This document shows positions 52,550-59,680 of a DNA stretch of 64,000 nucleotides, one piece after another. Source of the DNA: Muribaculum intestinale (GTDB lineage Bacteria > Bacteroidota > Bacteroidia > Bacteroidales > Muribaculaceae). Location: positions 2,728,001 through 2,792,000 of the forward strand of contig NZ_CP021421.1 in assembly GCF_002201515.1 (NCBI RefSeq). Reading direction: 5' to 3'. The notes under the pieces were generated by a model. The model was not told where the DNA came from and searched no databases. It saw nothing but the letters and a program-made list of their open reading frames with translations. The first letter of the stretch is position 1; each line of letters opens with the position of its first letter. The position numbers and the translations under genes were made by a program.

Positions 52550-52870
52550 CGACGGCTGGGCTTGTCATCGCACAGCGAGGCAATGTCTGGTAATGGCAAT
52601 GCCGTCCGCGGCGTTTGCCGGAGGCTGCTCTACCGCCGACCGCATTACCTGAGAATGAGAGCGGGCTAAACACCGAGTTGCTGAACGCCGGAGCCGGAGC
52701 TTCGCCAATCCTGCTCTTGCTTATCTGCAACTCCGTATTCTTAACGCCCGCTCCATTACCCGTTTCGTTTAGCCGTCGCGCCATTCTTCCGTTGTCAGCA
52801 CTCCACGATGCGAAAGATTGTGACGGCCTCTGTGCATTACGGCATGCCTCCATTTCCTGATTCCGTCACA
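52550..52870. ncRNA. Candidate structured RNA or DNA region with nested stems
   Basis: No convincing gene. Complementary arms nest cleanly: CGACGGCT (52550-52557) with AGCCGTCG (52771-52778); inside it GGTAAT (52589-52594) with ATTACC (52644-52649), enclosing GGCAA/TTGCC and GCCG/CGGC; then AATG-A-GAGCGGGC-TAA (52654-52669) with TTA-AC-GCCCGCTC-CATT (52741-52757), enclosing GAGTTGC (52675-52681) with GCAACTC (52727-52733). A separate stem TGTGACGG (52819-52826) pairs with CCGTCACA (52863-52870). Strand and function are unknown. Confidence 0.5.
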
Positions 52871-53043
52871 TACATTCGCCTTTCCGGGAGTGTGGCATTT
52901 CAAATTTCATGTAGGTAACACTTCAACTGATTTTAGAAAAAACATTTCCGTATGTCGGTTATTCTGTGTCTCCAAAGAGGCAACTTCGGCTCTATGTTTA
53001 TTCGGCAATTTCAGCATAATGCAATCATCTATTGGAAAGCATA

Positions 53044-53196
53044 TTCGCTCGTGATGGAATAACGTGCCGGTAACGGGCTATTCTTTTGCCGCCTGTCAGA
53101 AAAATCTCCAGCCCTACGGGTAGTATTTTCCTGCCGTCGGCGAACAGCCCGCTATTTCCCGTCACGCAGGGATAATAAACGAGCGAACATACTTCA
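53044..53196. ncRNA. Second structured segment upstream of the PcfK/PcfJ cluster
   Basis: Nested arms: TTCGCTCGT (53044-53052) with ACGAGCGAA (53179-53187); CGGGCT (53074-53079) with AGCCCG (53146-53151); GCCG (53088-53091) with CGGC (53138-53141); CAGAAAAAT (53097-53105) with ATTTTCCTG (53125-53133, one mismatch); CCC/GGG at the tip. The end motif at 53179-53196 recurs near 50551. May belong with the 52550-52870 segment as one large RNA, or act as oriT/oriV DNA. Confidence 0.5.
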
Positions 53197-53247
53197 AACA
53201 GTGATTAGACGCATTAAGCGGAAAATCAAATAAAAAAATATCGCCTT

Positions 53248-53463
53248 ATGACACAAAATAACCGACATATTAGAAATTCGAGCTTCACACCATCACCAGC
53301 TCATACCGCATTAAGACGGCTGACTAAGGTGGTCGGGATAATACTCGGAATAGTAATCGGGATTGTTCTTTGGGTGGTAGTGAAACCGATGATAAGAGGT
53401 ATAGGGTGGCTCATCAGCATACTAACCCTTATTGCAATGATATACTTTGTCTTAACATTCTAA
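53248..53463 (+). CDS. Small membrane protein of unknown function
   Basis: 71 residues with two predicted membrane helices (VVGIILGIVIGIVLWVVV and IGWLISILTLIAMIYFVLTF) separated by a short polar turn, and a basic N-terminus. I recognise no family. It lies 13 bases before the pcfK-like gene and may be part of the same mobile-element operon. Confidence 0.6.
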   Translation: MTQNNRHIRNSSFTPSPAHTALRRLTKVVGIILGIVIGIVLWVVVKPMIRGIGWLISILTLIAMIYFVLTF

Positions 53464-53476
53464 AATATATACGACT

Positions 53477-53932
53477 ATGGCAAACGAAATGAAATCATCA
53501 AACGCAGTTATGGAGGTTGTCCGTAACTATATGGAGGAGCGTTGCGCAAGCGACCCTATCCTCGCTATCAAGTACGCAAATCCGGCGAAGTCATTGGAAA
53601 AGGCACTGAACTATGTGGCTCACGAGGTGCAGAAAAGCGGACTCACCATTATGGACTCGGATAGCGTGTTCTCTCTAATCCTTCATTATTACGATGAAAA
53701 TTTGGAGGATGTCCCCAATGTCAACTGCAAGATAGCGGTTGCAAAGGAACTCACCGACACTGAGAGAGCCGAGGCAAAGGAACAGGCTATGGAGCAGTAC
53801 AAGGAAGAACAACTCCGCGAAATCCGCAGACAGAACCAGCCGAAGGCAACCGCACCCAAGCACACCGCCACCGCACCGAAAGCAGGTGCAGAAATCAATG
53901 TTCAACCCAATCTCTTCGGAGATGACTTCTAA
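53477..53932 (+). CDS. PcfK-like protein
   Basis: 151 residues. Matches the PcfK family of conjugative elements: SSNAVMEVVRNYMEERCASDPILAIKYANPAKSLEKALNYVAHEV, then an acidic Glu-rich helix (DTERAEAKEQAMEQYKEEQLREIRRQ) and a low-complexity Ala/Pro/Lys tail. Function is unknown beyond its association with plasmid pCF10-type conjugation genes. It is followed 11 bases later by the pcfJ-like gene, the usual pairing. Confidence 0.82.
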   Translation: MANEMKSSNAVMEVVRNYMEERCASDPILAIKYANPAKSLEKALNYVAHEVQKSGLTIMDSDSVFSLILHYYDENLEDVPNVNCKIAVAKELTDTERAEAKEQAMEQYKEEQLREIRRQNQPKATAPKHTATAPKAGAEINVQPNLFGDDF

Positions 53933-53943
53933 AGCATACGACT

Positions 53944-55206
53944 ATGAAACCGAGAAATAAGAAGCAAGAGCAGATATTGGCAATGAGTGGGCAGCTTCGC
54001 CCACTCACCACCGCCCAAATGCAGTGGGCACTGACCCATACAATCGACAACTATGCCCTTAGATTCAAGAAAGGGAAAGCCGTGTGTCTGATATGCGGTC
54101 ACGAGTGGGAAGCCGAGGAAGGAATGTGCCGTTGTCCCCATTGTGGCGCAAAGGTTGAGGTCAAGGCTACCACCCAGCGAGTTGTAAGGGATAAATCCTA
54201 CTTCATCATCGTCACCGCAGTCAAGGGTTTTCAAGTAATCCGAATGTTTCTGATGATTGTGGAGTTCCGCAAAGGAATGAAGGCAAATCCCGGCTTCATT
54301 GAAATCGGCTCCTATTGGATTGACAAGCACGGACACACCACCGTAGTGGGGCTTCAGCGCACATTGGGTCACTACATTGACTCATTCGCTTTCGGCTCTC
54401 CATTGGAAATCAGACACGACAATGACGCATTCTGGCACATCGCCAACCAATGGGTCTATCCAAGGACAAAGGTCACTGACACCATCAAACGTAATGGCTA
54501 CACAACCTTTACCTATGGCGCACACCCCGTGATGATGTTTCAGCAGTTGCTCACCAACCCCAAGGCTGAGACTCTGATGAAAGCCGGAGAGGAAGGATTG
54601 TTCCGTTACCTTTGCCACCACCCTAAAGAGGTTGACAAATATTGGGACACAATCAAGGTGGCACGCAGGGCAGGTTACAAGATTGACGACCCTCAGATGT
54701 GGTTTGACTACATCAAGATGTTGGATAGAATGGGCAGAGACCTCCATTCCCCCACGTTGGTAGCACCCAAAGACCTCAAAGCCGTACACGATGAATATGT
54801 GGCAAAGGCTGAACGTCAGCGTATCAAGGAGCAGAGAGAGAAAGACCGCAAGAGAGCGGAGGAAGATGAAGCCAAGTTTGAGGAACTCAAAGGCAAATAC
54901 ACCGGATTGGTTATGACAGACGGAGAAATCGTTGTCCATACCCTAAACTCCGTAGCCGAGTATTATGATGAGGGAAGCCGTCAGCACATCTGTGTAGGTT
55001 CATCGTCCTACTACCTCAAAGAGAACACATTGGTATTCTCCGCCAAAATCAAGGACAAGACAATCGCCACGATTGAAATCTCCCTCAAAGACTACTCAAT
55101 CATTCAATGCAGGGCATTCGCCAACAAGGTCTGCCAATATCAAGACCGCATTACCAAAATTATCAGCGACAACATCAAGATGATAGCAGAGAGAAAGAGA
55201 GCATAA
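53944..55206 (+). CDS. PcfJ-like protein
   Basis: 420 residues. Near the start, two CxxC pairs form a zinc ribbon (VCLICGHEWEAEEGMCRCPHCGAKV). The PcfJ region follows, including the charged coil AERQRIKEQREKDRKRAEEDEAKFEELKGKYTGLV and the SRQHICVGSSSYYLKENTLVFSAKI segment. The family accompanies PcfK on conjugative and integrative elements; biochemical role unknown. No relaxase or secretion genes are adjacent here, so this is a partial module. Confidence 0.85.
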   Translation: MKPRNKKQEQILAMSGQLRPLTTAQMQWALTHTIDNYALRFKKGKAVCLICGHEWEAEEGMCRCPHCGAKVEVKATTQRVVRDKSYFIIVTAVKGFQVIRMFLMIVEFRKGMKANPGFIEIGSYWIDKHGHTTVVGLQRTLGHYIDSFAFGSPLEIRHDNDAFWHIANQWVYPRTKVTDTIKRNGYTTFTYGAHPVMMFQQLLTNPKAETLMKAGEEGLFRYLCHHPKEVDKYWDTIKVARRAGYKIDDPQMWFDYIKMLDRMGRDLHSPTLVAPKDLKAVHDEYVAKAERQRIKEQREKDRKRAEEDEAKFEELKGKYTGLVMTDGEIVVHTLNSVAEYYDEGSRQHICVGSSSYYLKENTLVFSAKIKDKTIATIEISLKDYSIIQCRAFANKVCQYQDRITKIISDNIKMIAERKRA

Positions 55207-55215
55207 GTTTAACCC

Positions 55216-55240
55216 GACCTCCACCGCACCGGTGGAGGTC
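55216..55240 (+). terminator. Hairpin after the pcfJ-like gene
   Basis: GACCTCCACCG (55216-55226) pairs perfectly with CGGTGGAGGTC (55230-55240), loop CAC. No T run follows; it may be a weak terminator or a processing site. Confidence 0.55.
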
Positions 55241-55256
55241 ACAATCAAAACATTAT

Positions 55257-55358
55257 ATGTGCAATTCTGAATATGACTTCTTAATTCCCAAGTTGGGACA
55301 AGAACTATACTCTAAAGCCTACAATCCCTATCGCCCATATTCAAAGAAATTCCAATAG
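55257..55358 (+). CDS. Possible 33-residue small protein
   Basis: ATG at 55257 opens a short frame rich in Tyr and Lys near its end (SKAYNPYRPYSKKFQ). No family recognised. It lies between the pcfJ hairpin and another short frame, and is kept as a low-confidence call because no other gene uses this DNA. Confidence 0.3.
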   Translation: MCNSEYDFLIPKLGQELYSKAYNPYRPYSKKFQ

Positions 55359-55380
55359 ATATACGAATATCGTCATACCG

Positions 55381-55524
55381 ATGGCGAATTATTCTCAGCA
55401 ACAGCACCCACTATTGAACTTTGTCGCCAATGGCGCGATGAATGGCTTGCAGAAAGGAGCAATAATAGCCAATAGTCGTAATATACGCCAAGCGGAGCAA
55501 TCCTGTGAAGAATTGCTCCGCTGA
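55381..55524 (+). CDS. Possible 47-residue small protein
   Basis: ATG at 55381; starts MANYSQQQHPLLNFVANGAM and ends EQSCEELLR. No family recognised. Its last codons coincide with a perfect 11-bp stem, AGCGGAGCAAT (55491-55501) with ATTGCTCCGCT (55512-55522). A further hairpin CCGCCT/AGGCGG lies at 55553-55568. Confidence 0.35.
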   Translation: MANYSQQQHPLLNFVANGAMNGLQKGAIIANSRNIRQAEQSCEELLR

Positions 55525-55608
55525 TTTACGCTCAAAATCCTAAAAATTTCGGCCGCCTTTGGAGGCGGCGAGAGGCAACTTATTATTCCAAATATCAGGA
55601 TTTTTCGC

Positions 55609-55616
55609 TAATTTTG
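55609..55616 (+). promoter_or_regulatory. -7 box of the HU-like gene
   Basis: TAATTTTG, 23 bases before the ATG at 55640. It supports that start over a longer frame from 55559. Confidence 0.5.
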
Positions 55617-55639
55617 CATACCCAATTTCAAAAAATAAT

Positions 55640-55915
55640 ATGACAAAAGCGGAAATAGTAACCGAGATTGCCAAGACAACTGGCATCGAGAAAGCAAGCG
55701 TACTCGCAGTAGTAGAAGGACTGATGACTTCAATCAAAGACAGCCTCGCACACGGCGAAAATGTATATCTCCGTGGCTTCGGCTCATTCATCGTAAAGGA
55801 GCGCAAGGAAAAGACTGCCCGTAACATCTCCAAGAATACAACTATCATTATCCCGGCTCACAATATCCCGGCTTTCAAACCCGCAGCCGAGTTCAAGAAG
55901 GTGGTGGCGAAGTAA
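55640..55915 (+). CDS. HU-family nucleoid DNA-binding protein
   Basis: 91 residues from the Met at 55640, the size of HU/IHF subunits. MTKAEIVTEIAKTTGIEKASVLAVVEGLMTSIKDSL forms the dimerisation helices; GENVYLRGFGSFIVKERKEKTARNISKNTTIIIPAHNIPAFKPAAEFK is the beta-arm with the intercalating Pro (HNIPAFKP). It bends DNA and aids recombination or compaction. A Cys-rich microprotein starts one base after its stop. Confidence 0.95.
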   Translation: MTKAEIVTEIAKTTGIEKASVLAVVEGLMTSIKDSLAHGENVYLRGFGSFIVKERKEKTARNISKNTTIIIPAHNIPAFKPAAEFKKVVAK

Positions 55916-55916
55916 G

Positions 55917-56075
55917 ATGGGACATGAAAATGAGAACACAGTCGAAGAACTGACGGATACCTGTGAATGCGGTTGTCATTGCGATGGTGACTGTCATTGT
56001 CACGAGAAACAGCCGGAGATTTTTGATGAAAGTGACATCGACCGCATAATAGCCAACCTTAATGACTGGGATTAA
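55917..56075 (+). CDS. Cys/His-rich microprotein (52 residues), putative metal binder
   Basis: ATG at 55917, one base after the HU stop. The centre CECGCHCDGDCHCH packs six Cys and three His into 14 residues, flanked by very acidic segments (HENENTVEELTD; PEIFDESDIDRIIANLNDW). No family recognised. Tight linkage to HU upstream and overlap with, or adjacency to, the 3-methyladenine glycosylase downstream suggest a three-gene operon. Zinc, iron or copper binding is inferred from composition only. Confidence 0.6.
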   Translation: MGHENENTVEELTDTCECGCHCDGDCHCHEKQPEIFDESDIDRIIANLNDWD

Positions 56076-56652
56076 AATGGTATCTGAGAAACTGAGTCGT
56101 TGTCCGTGGTGCGGAGACGACCCTCTTTATGTGAAATATCACGATGAAGAATGGGGTCGCCTTGTCACGGATGACCATATACTCTTTGAGTTCCTCACGT
56201 TGGAAAGCGCACAGGCTGGACTGGCTTGGATAGCAATCCTGCGCAAACGAGAAGGCTATCGTGAGGCATTTCACAACTTCGATGTTGAGAAAGTTGCTGC
56301 CATGACCGAAGAAGATGTTGAGCGATTGATGAAATTTGACGGAATAGTCAAGAATCGCCGTAAAATCCAGTCGGCTATTTCCAATGCCCGGCTGTTCATC
56401 GAGATTCAGAAAGAGTTCGGCAGCTTCTTCAACTATCTGAGGTCTGTCTTTCACGGAGATTTCCCCGTTGTAAATCATCCGGCAACAATGGCTGATATTC
56501 CGGTCACATCGCCTGAGTCGGATGCAATCGCTAAAGATATGAAGAAGCGAGGTTTCAAATTCTTCGGCTCAACAATCTGCTACGCCCATCTACAAGCCAC
56601 AGGCTTCGTAGATGACCACCTTAACGATTGCCCCTGCAAAGGACAACTATAA
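56062..56652 (+). CDS. tag: DNA-3-methyladenine glycosylase I
   Basis: 196 residues (191 if the Met at 56077 is used, directly after the microprotein stop). RCPWCGDDPLYVKYHDEEWG, with the zinc-binding Cys and His of Tag, then FEFLTLESAQAGLAWIAILRKREGYREAF and the C-terminal GFVDDHLNDCPC with the remaining zinc ligands. It excises 3-methyladenine from alkylated DNA. Its place inside a mobile-type region, after HU, is unusual for a housekeeping repair gene. Confidence 0.95.
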   Translation: MTGIKMVSEKLSRCPWCGDDPLYVKYHDEEWGRLVTDDHILFEFLTLESAQAGLAWIAILRKREGYREAFHNFDVEKVAAMTEEDVERLMKFDGIVKNRRKIQSAISNARLFIEIQKEFGSFFNYLRSVFHGDFPVVNHPATMADIPVTSPESDAIAKDMKKRGFKFFGSTICYAHLQATGFVDDHLNDCPCKGQL

Positions 56653-56687
56653 AACTTTGATTGGCGTTATACTAAGAAACAATAGTT

Positions 56688-57077
56688 ATGGCTTCGAGAC
56701 GGACAATCATACAAGACTGGATGGTGGCGCAGAAGCGTCACCATCTTTCTGACATGCAGGTACAGATGGCGCGTGAACTTGGATTCAAACCGGATTCACT
56801 TCGCAAGATTGACAATCATAAGCAGGAACCGTGGAAGACACTACTGCCACAGCACATTGAAAATCTATATGAGAAACGTTTCAAACGTGAAAAACCTGAG
56901 GTTGTAAAATCTCTGAAACAGCAACTCATAGAGGACGAGATCAAACGCAAGGCTAAGAAGAAAGCCAAAGACGCACGTCGCGCAGTAAAAGCAGCGGAAG
57001 AGTCGATGTGCAGTCCCGAAGTGATTGAGGATTCAGAAGATATTGTGCAATTAGGACTTGACAGTTGCGGAGATTGA
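56688..57077 (+). CDS. Hypothetical basic protein coupled to the DUF5131 gene
   Basis: 129 residues. QVQMARELGFKPDSLRKIDNHKQEPWKTLLPQHIENLYEKRF resembles a small DNA-interacting helical domain, followed by a strongly basic helix (DEIKRKAKKKAKDARRAVKAAEE) and an acidic tail. It begins 35 bases after tag and ends 3 bases before the DUF5131 gene, which points to a joint function. No family assigned with confidence. Confidence 0.6.
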   Translation: MASRRTIIQDWMVAQKRHHLSDMQVQMARELGFKPDSLRKIDNHKQEPWKTLLPQHIENLYEKRFKREKPEVVKSLKQQLIEDEIKRKAKKKAKDARRAVKAAEESMCSPEVIEDSEDIVQLGLDSCGD

Positions 57078-57080
57078 ATT

Positions 57081-57806
57081 ATGCCGATGTGGAATCCGTG
57101 GCATGGTTGCCACAAGATAAGTACGGGATGCAAGCATTGTTACGTTTACCGTGAGGATGCGGCGTTTGGCACGGTCACACCGTCAAATGAAGTGCGTAAA
57201 ACGGCATCGTTCAATCTACCTATAAAGCGCGATAGAAAGAAGAATTGGAAATTTCCGTCAGGCACGGAATTTGCGCTGTGCTTCACCTCTGATTTTCTGA
57301 TTGAAGAAGCCGATGAGTGGCGTGATGAAATCTGGGATATTATCCGCCAACGGACTGATTGCACATTCTTTTTCTTCACAAAACGCATAGAACGCCTTAT
57401 GCAGTGCTTCCCGGATGATTGGGGCGAAGGATATAACCATGTTGGTATCGGGTGCACGGTCGAAAATCAGGACCGCGCAGATTATCGTTTGCCGATATTT
57501 CTCTCATTGCCAATCAAGCACCGCATGGTAATTGTCGCGCCAATGATAGAAAAGATTGACATAAGCAAATACCTCAATCCGGAATTGATTGAGGAGGTCT
57601 CGGTCGGTGGTGAATCCGGCAAATATGCCAGACCTCTGGACTTTAACTGGGTTCTTGATATGCAAAGACAATGCCGGGAGTCGGGAGTACCGTTCAACTT
57701 TCATCAGACTGGCTCATATCTGATTAAAGACGGTCGTCAATACCATATTCCGAGGGAACATCAGCATTCCCAAGCTAAAAAAGCCGGATTGGATTTTGAT
57801 TTCTGA
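57081..57806 (+). CDS. DUF5131 (phage Gp37/Gp68-type) protein
   Basis: 241 residues. WNPWHGCHKISTGCKHCYVY supplies a radical SAM-like Cys cluster near the N-terminus, and the body follows the DUF5131 pattern (FFFFTKRIERLMQCFPDDW; VGIGCTVENQDRADYRLPIFLSLP; EEVSVGGESGKYARPLDFNWVLDMQRQCRESGVPFNFHQTG). The family occurs on phages and mobile elements; reaction unknown. The partner gene ends 3 bases upstream. Confidence 0.82.
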   Translation: MPMWNPWHGCHKISTGCKHCYVYREDAAFGTVTPSNEVRKTASFNLPIKRDRKKNWKFPSGTEFALCFTSDFLIEEADEWRDEIWDIIRQRTDCTFFFFTKRIERLMQCFPDDWGEGYNHVGIGCTVENQDRADYRLPIFLSLPIKHRMVIVAPMIEKIDISKYLNPELIEEVSVGGESGKYARPLDFNWVLDMQRQCRESGVPFNFHQTGSYLIKDGRQYHIPREHQHSQAKKAGLDFDF

Positions 57807-57884
57807 TTTATTTTTTGAAAATTCGTAAAGCTGTATCACCTTTTGCGATATGAGAGGAATAACTTTGCATCAGAAATCAAAACT

Positions 57885-58162
57885 ATGAACTTCCATTTTT
57901 TGTCGACTTCCCTGAAATTTACAAAAATTGTCCGATACAAGACTTCGCCAACGATATAGCACGGCGTCTAAAAGCCGAAGGCTATGACATCTACATCGAC
58001 CGCATGGGCTACGGCAGCAAACGCATTCCCAAGGGAACCCCAATCTGCTATCGCGTCTTCAAAGGCCGTTATCCCAACCACCACATGGACAATTGGAAAG
58101 ATGAGTTTCAAAGTTATTCCTACTTCGGGCTATACGCTTTTCGGTTGAGCTTACCGTTGTAG
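57885..58162 (+). pseudogene. Frameshifted or truncated hypothetical gene at the island edge
   Basis: ATG at 57885 is out of phase with a long open frame from 57902 (DFPEIYKNCPIQDFANDIAR, then AEGYDIYIDRMGYGSKRIPKGTPICYRVFKGRYPNHHMDNWKDEF). The shift lies in a run of six T (57896-57901); seven T would join the frames. The open frame ends at 58162, overlapping the ligase 3' end by 43 bases, so its C-terminus may be lost. No family recognised. Confidence 0.5.
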
Positions 58163-59436
58163 GTGCGCTCAACTTTATCGACTTGGGTATATAACTGAGG
58201 AACCTTATGACCTTCAAGCTTTGATGCAAGGTGTTTGGCTAACGCTTTCTTCTCAACGGAAAGACCTTCTTTTACAACATAGAGAAGACGGAGTGCTATT
58301 CCTAATACCGGATGCTGTGATGGAATACAAATACAGTCATCAATCTCCGGCATCGACTGGGCGGCATCCTCAACCTCAACAGGATTTACCTTGAACCCTC
58401 CGACATTTATAATATCTCCATCTCGTCCGGCTAATTGCAATCGGCCCTCTTCATCGAGGATTCCCTTGTCTTTCGTGAAGATTTTATTCTCTCTGAGAAC
58501 ACGATTTGTTTCATCCAGGTCTCCGCAATAGCCAATCATTAGCGTCTTACCTTGACATACAATAAACCCATCATCATCAATTGTTAAGGCTGAGTGTTTC
58601 ATCGGCTTTCCTAAGCACCCAGCTACACAATATCCTCCGTTGAAATTATGGGTCGCGATTATTCCGGTCTCTGTGGAGGCGTAAGTATTATAAAGACGAG
58701 TATGCGGAAGCAATTCGCATAGTTTCTCCATGTCGGATTGCGAAATTGGAGCGGCTCCAGTTTCGATGAAATCAAATTTTTCAGAACAATCCCTTAGTTG
58801 TTTCTCACCGAATTGTATCATCATACGGAGACTGGCCGGAACTTGGAAAGTAGCCACCTTCCAAGGAGCATCCTTAACCACCTTAAAGAAAGCTGGCAAG
58901 TCTTTGAGCCCGTCCATGATATAAATGGAAGCACCAACTATTATTGACGGCCATATCTTACTCAAACTTCCTATGTGGTTAAGCGGACCGGTAATAATAA
59001 ACGTCAGGTTCGAAGAAAAGCCTTGTGCATCAATCAAGTTTTCAGCATCATATATAATGATACCTTGGCTAATCATAGTCCCTTTCTGTTTACCGGTTGT
59101 TCCGGTCGTAAAAAGTATGTCGGTTACATCTCCCGGCATATCAGCCTGCGATGTCAATTCCAGTATTCCCTGAAATTGAGCATCGGGCAAGTCCTTTTCA
59201 AGAGGAACAACCACTTTCCCGGCCTTGTGAGCTGCGAAATAGTCTATGATGAAATCAAAATCATGCGCGGATCTTAATACATAGACACGGGAGGTTTCGG
59301 ATTCAATTTCCGACGCACGTTCACAGACCGCCGTCCATAGTTCACTATAAGTCAAAATTCCATCGGAATTTTGGAAAGCAATCCTCTGGGGCGAAGATTG
59401 TGCATGTTCACGTAGATAATCTTCCAGTCGGTTCAT
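58120..59436 (-). CDS. AMP-forming acyl/aryl ligase
   Basis: 438 residues, shorter than typical acyl-CoA synthetases. ANL superfamily motifs: FTTGTTGKQKGTMIS (ATP loop), YNTYASTETGIIATHN (adenylate binding), LAGRDGDIINVGGFKVNP (hinge) and the C-terminal catalytic Lys in NGKLNRKAY. It adenylates a carboxylic acid and passes it to CoA or to the acyl carrier protein encoded 7 bases upstream; the latter is likely from context. Last gene of the leftward operon. Confidence 0.88.
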   Translation of the reverse strand: MNRLEDYLREHAQSSPQRIAFQNSDGILTYSELWTAVCERASEIESETSRVYVLRSAHDFDFIIDYFAAHKAGKVVVPLEKDLPDAQFQGILELTSQADMPGDVTDILFTTGTTGKQKGTMISQGIIIYDAENLIDAQGFSSNLTFIITGPLNHIGSLSKIWPSIIVGASIYIMDGLKDLPAFFKVVKDAPWKVATFQVPASLRMMIQFGEKQLRDCSEKFDFIETGAAPISQSDMEKLCELLPHTRLYNTYASTETGIIATHNFNGGYCVAGCLGKPMKHSALTIDDDGFIVCQGKTLMIGYCGDLDETNRVLRENKIFTKDKGILDEEGRLQLAGRDGDIINVGGFKVNPVEVEDAAQSMPEIDDCICIPSQHPVLGIALRLLYVVKEGLSVEKKALAKHLASKLEGHKVPQLYTQVDKVERTYNGKLNRKAYSPK

Positions 59437-59443
59437 ATAACCT

Positions 59444-59668
59444 TTATTTTTCTGCCAGCCTACGGTTTACCATTTCGACTATGCTGTCAAGCGAACGGAG
59501 GTTCTTGGGAGTGGCATCTTTAGCTTCTAGTTCAATGCCATATTCCTGAGACAGCACCATCAAAATAGTCGTTACGCCAAGAGAATCCAATTCGGCAAAA
59601 AGGAAGTCCGAATCTAAATCTACGAGAGGAAGAAGGTCTTCCAGTAAAGTTCTAATATGTTCTTTCAT
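59444..59668 (-). CDS. Acyl carrier protein
   Basis: 74 residues. FAELDSLGVTTILMVLSQEYGIEL contains the DSL motif whose Ser29 should carry 4'-phosphopantetheine. It is a dedicated carrier rather than the fatty-acid ACP, judging by its place between an esterase and an AMP ligase in a secondary-lipid-type operon. Confidence 0.88.
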   Translation of the reverse strand: MKEHIRTLLEDLLPLVDLDSDFLFAELDSLGVTTILMVLSQEYGIELEAKDATPKNLRSLDSIVEMVNRRLAEK

Positions 59669-59680
59669 TTTCTGTAGTTA

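Noticed and set aside
52524..52860. Short open frames on both strands at 52524-52853 and 52615-52860
   Set aside because: They overlap each other in a region dominated by nested inverted repeats and have no family similarity; non-coding is more likely.
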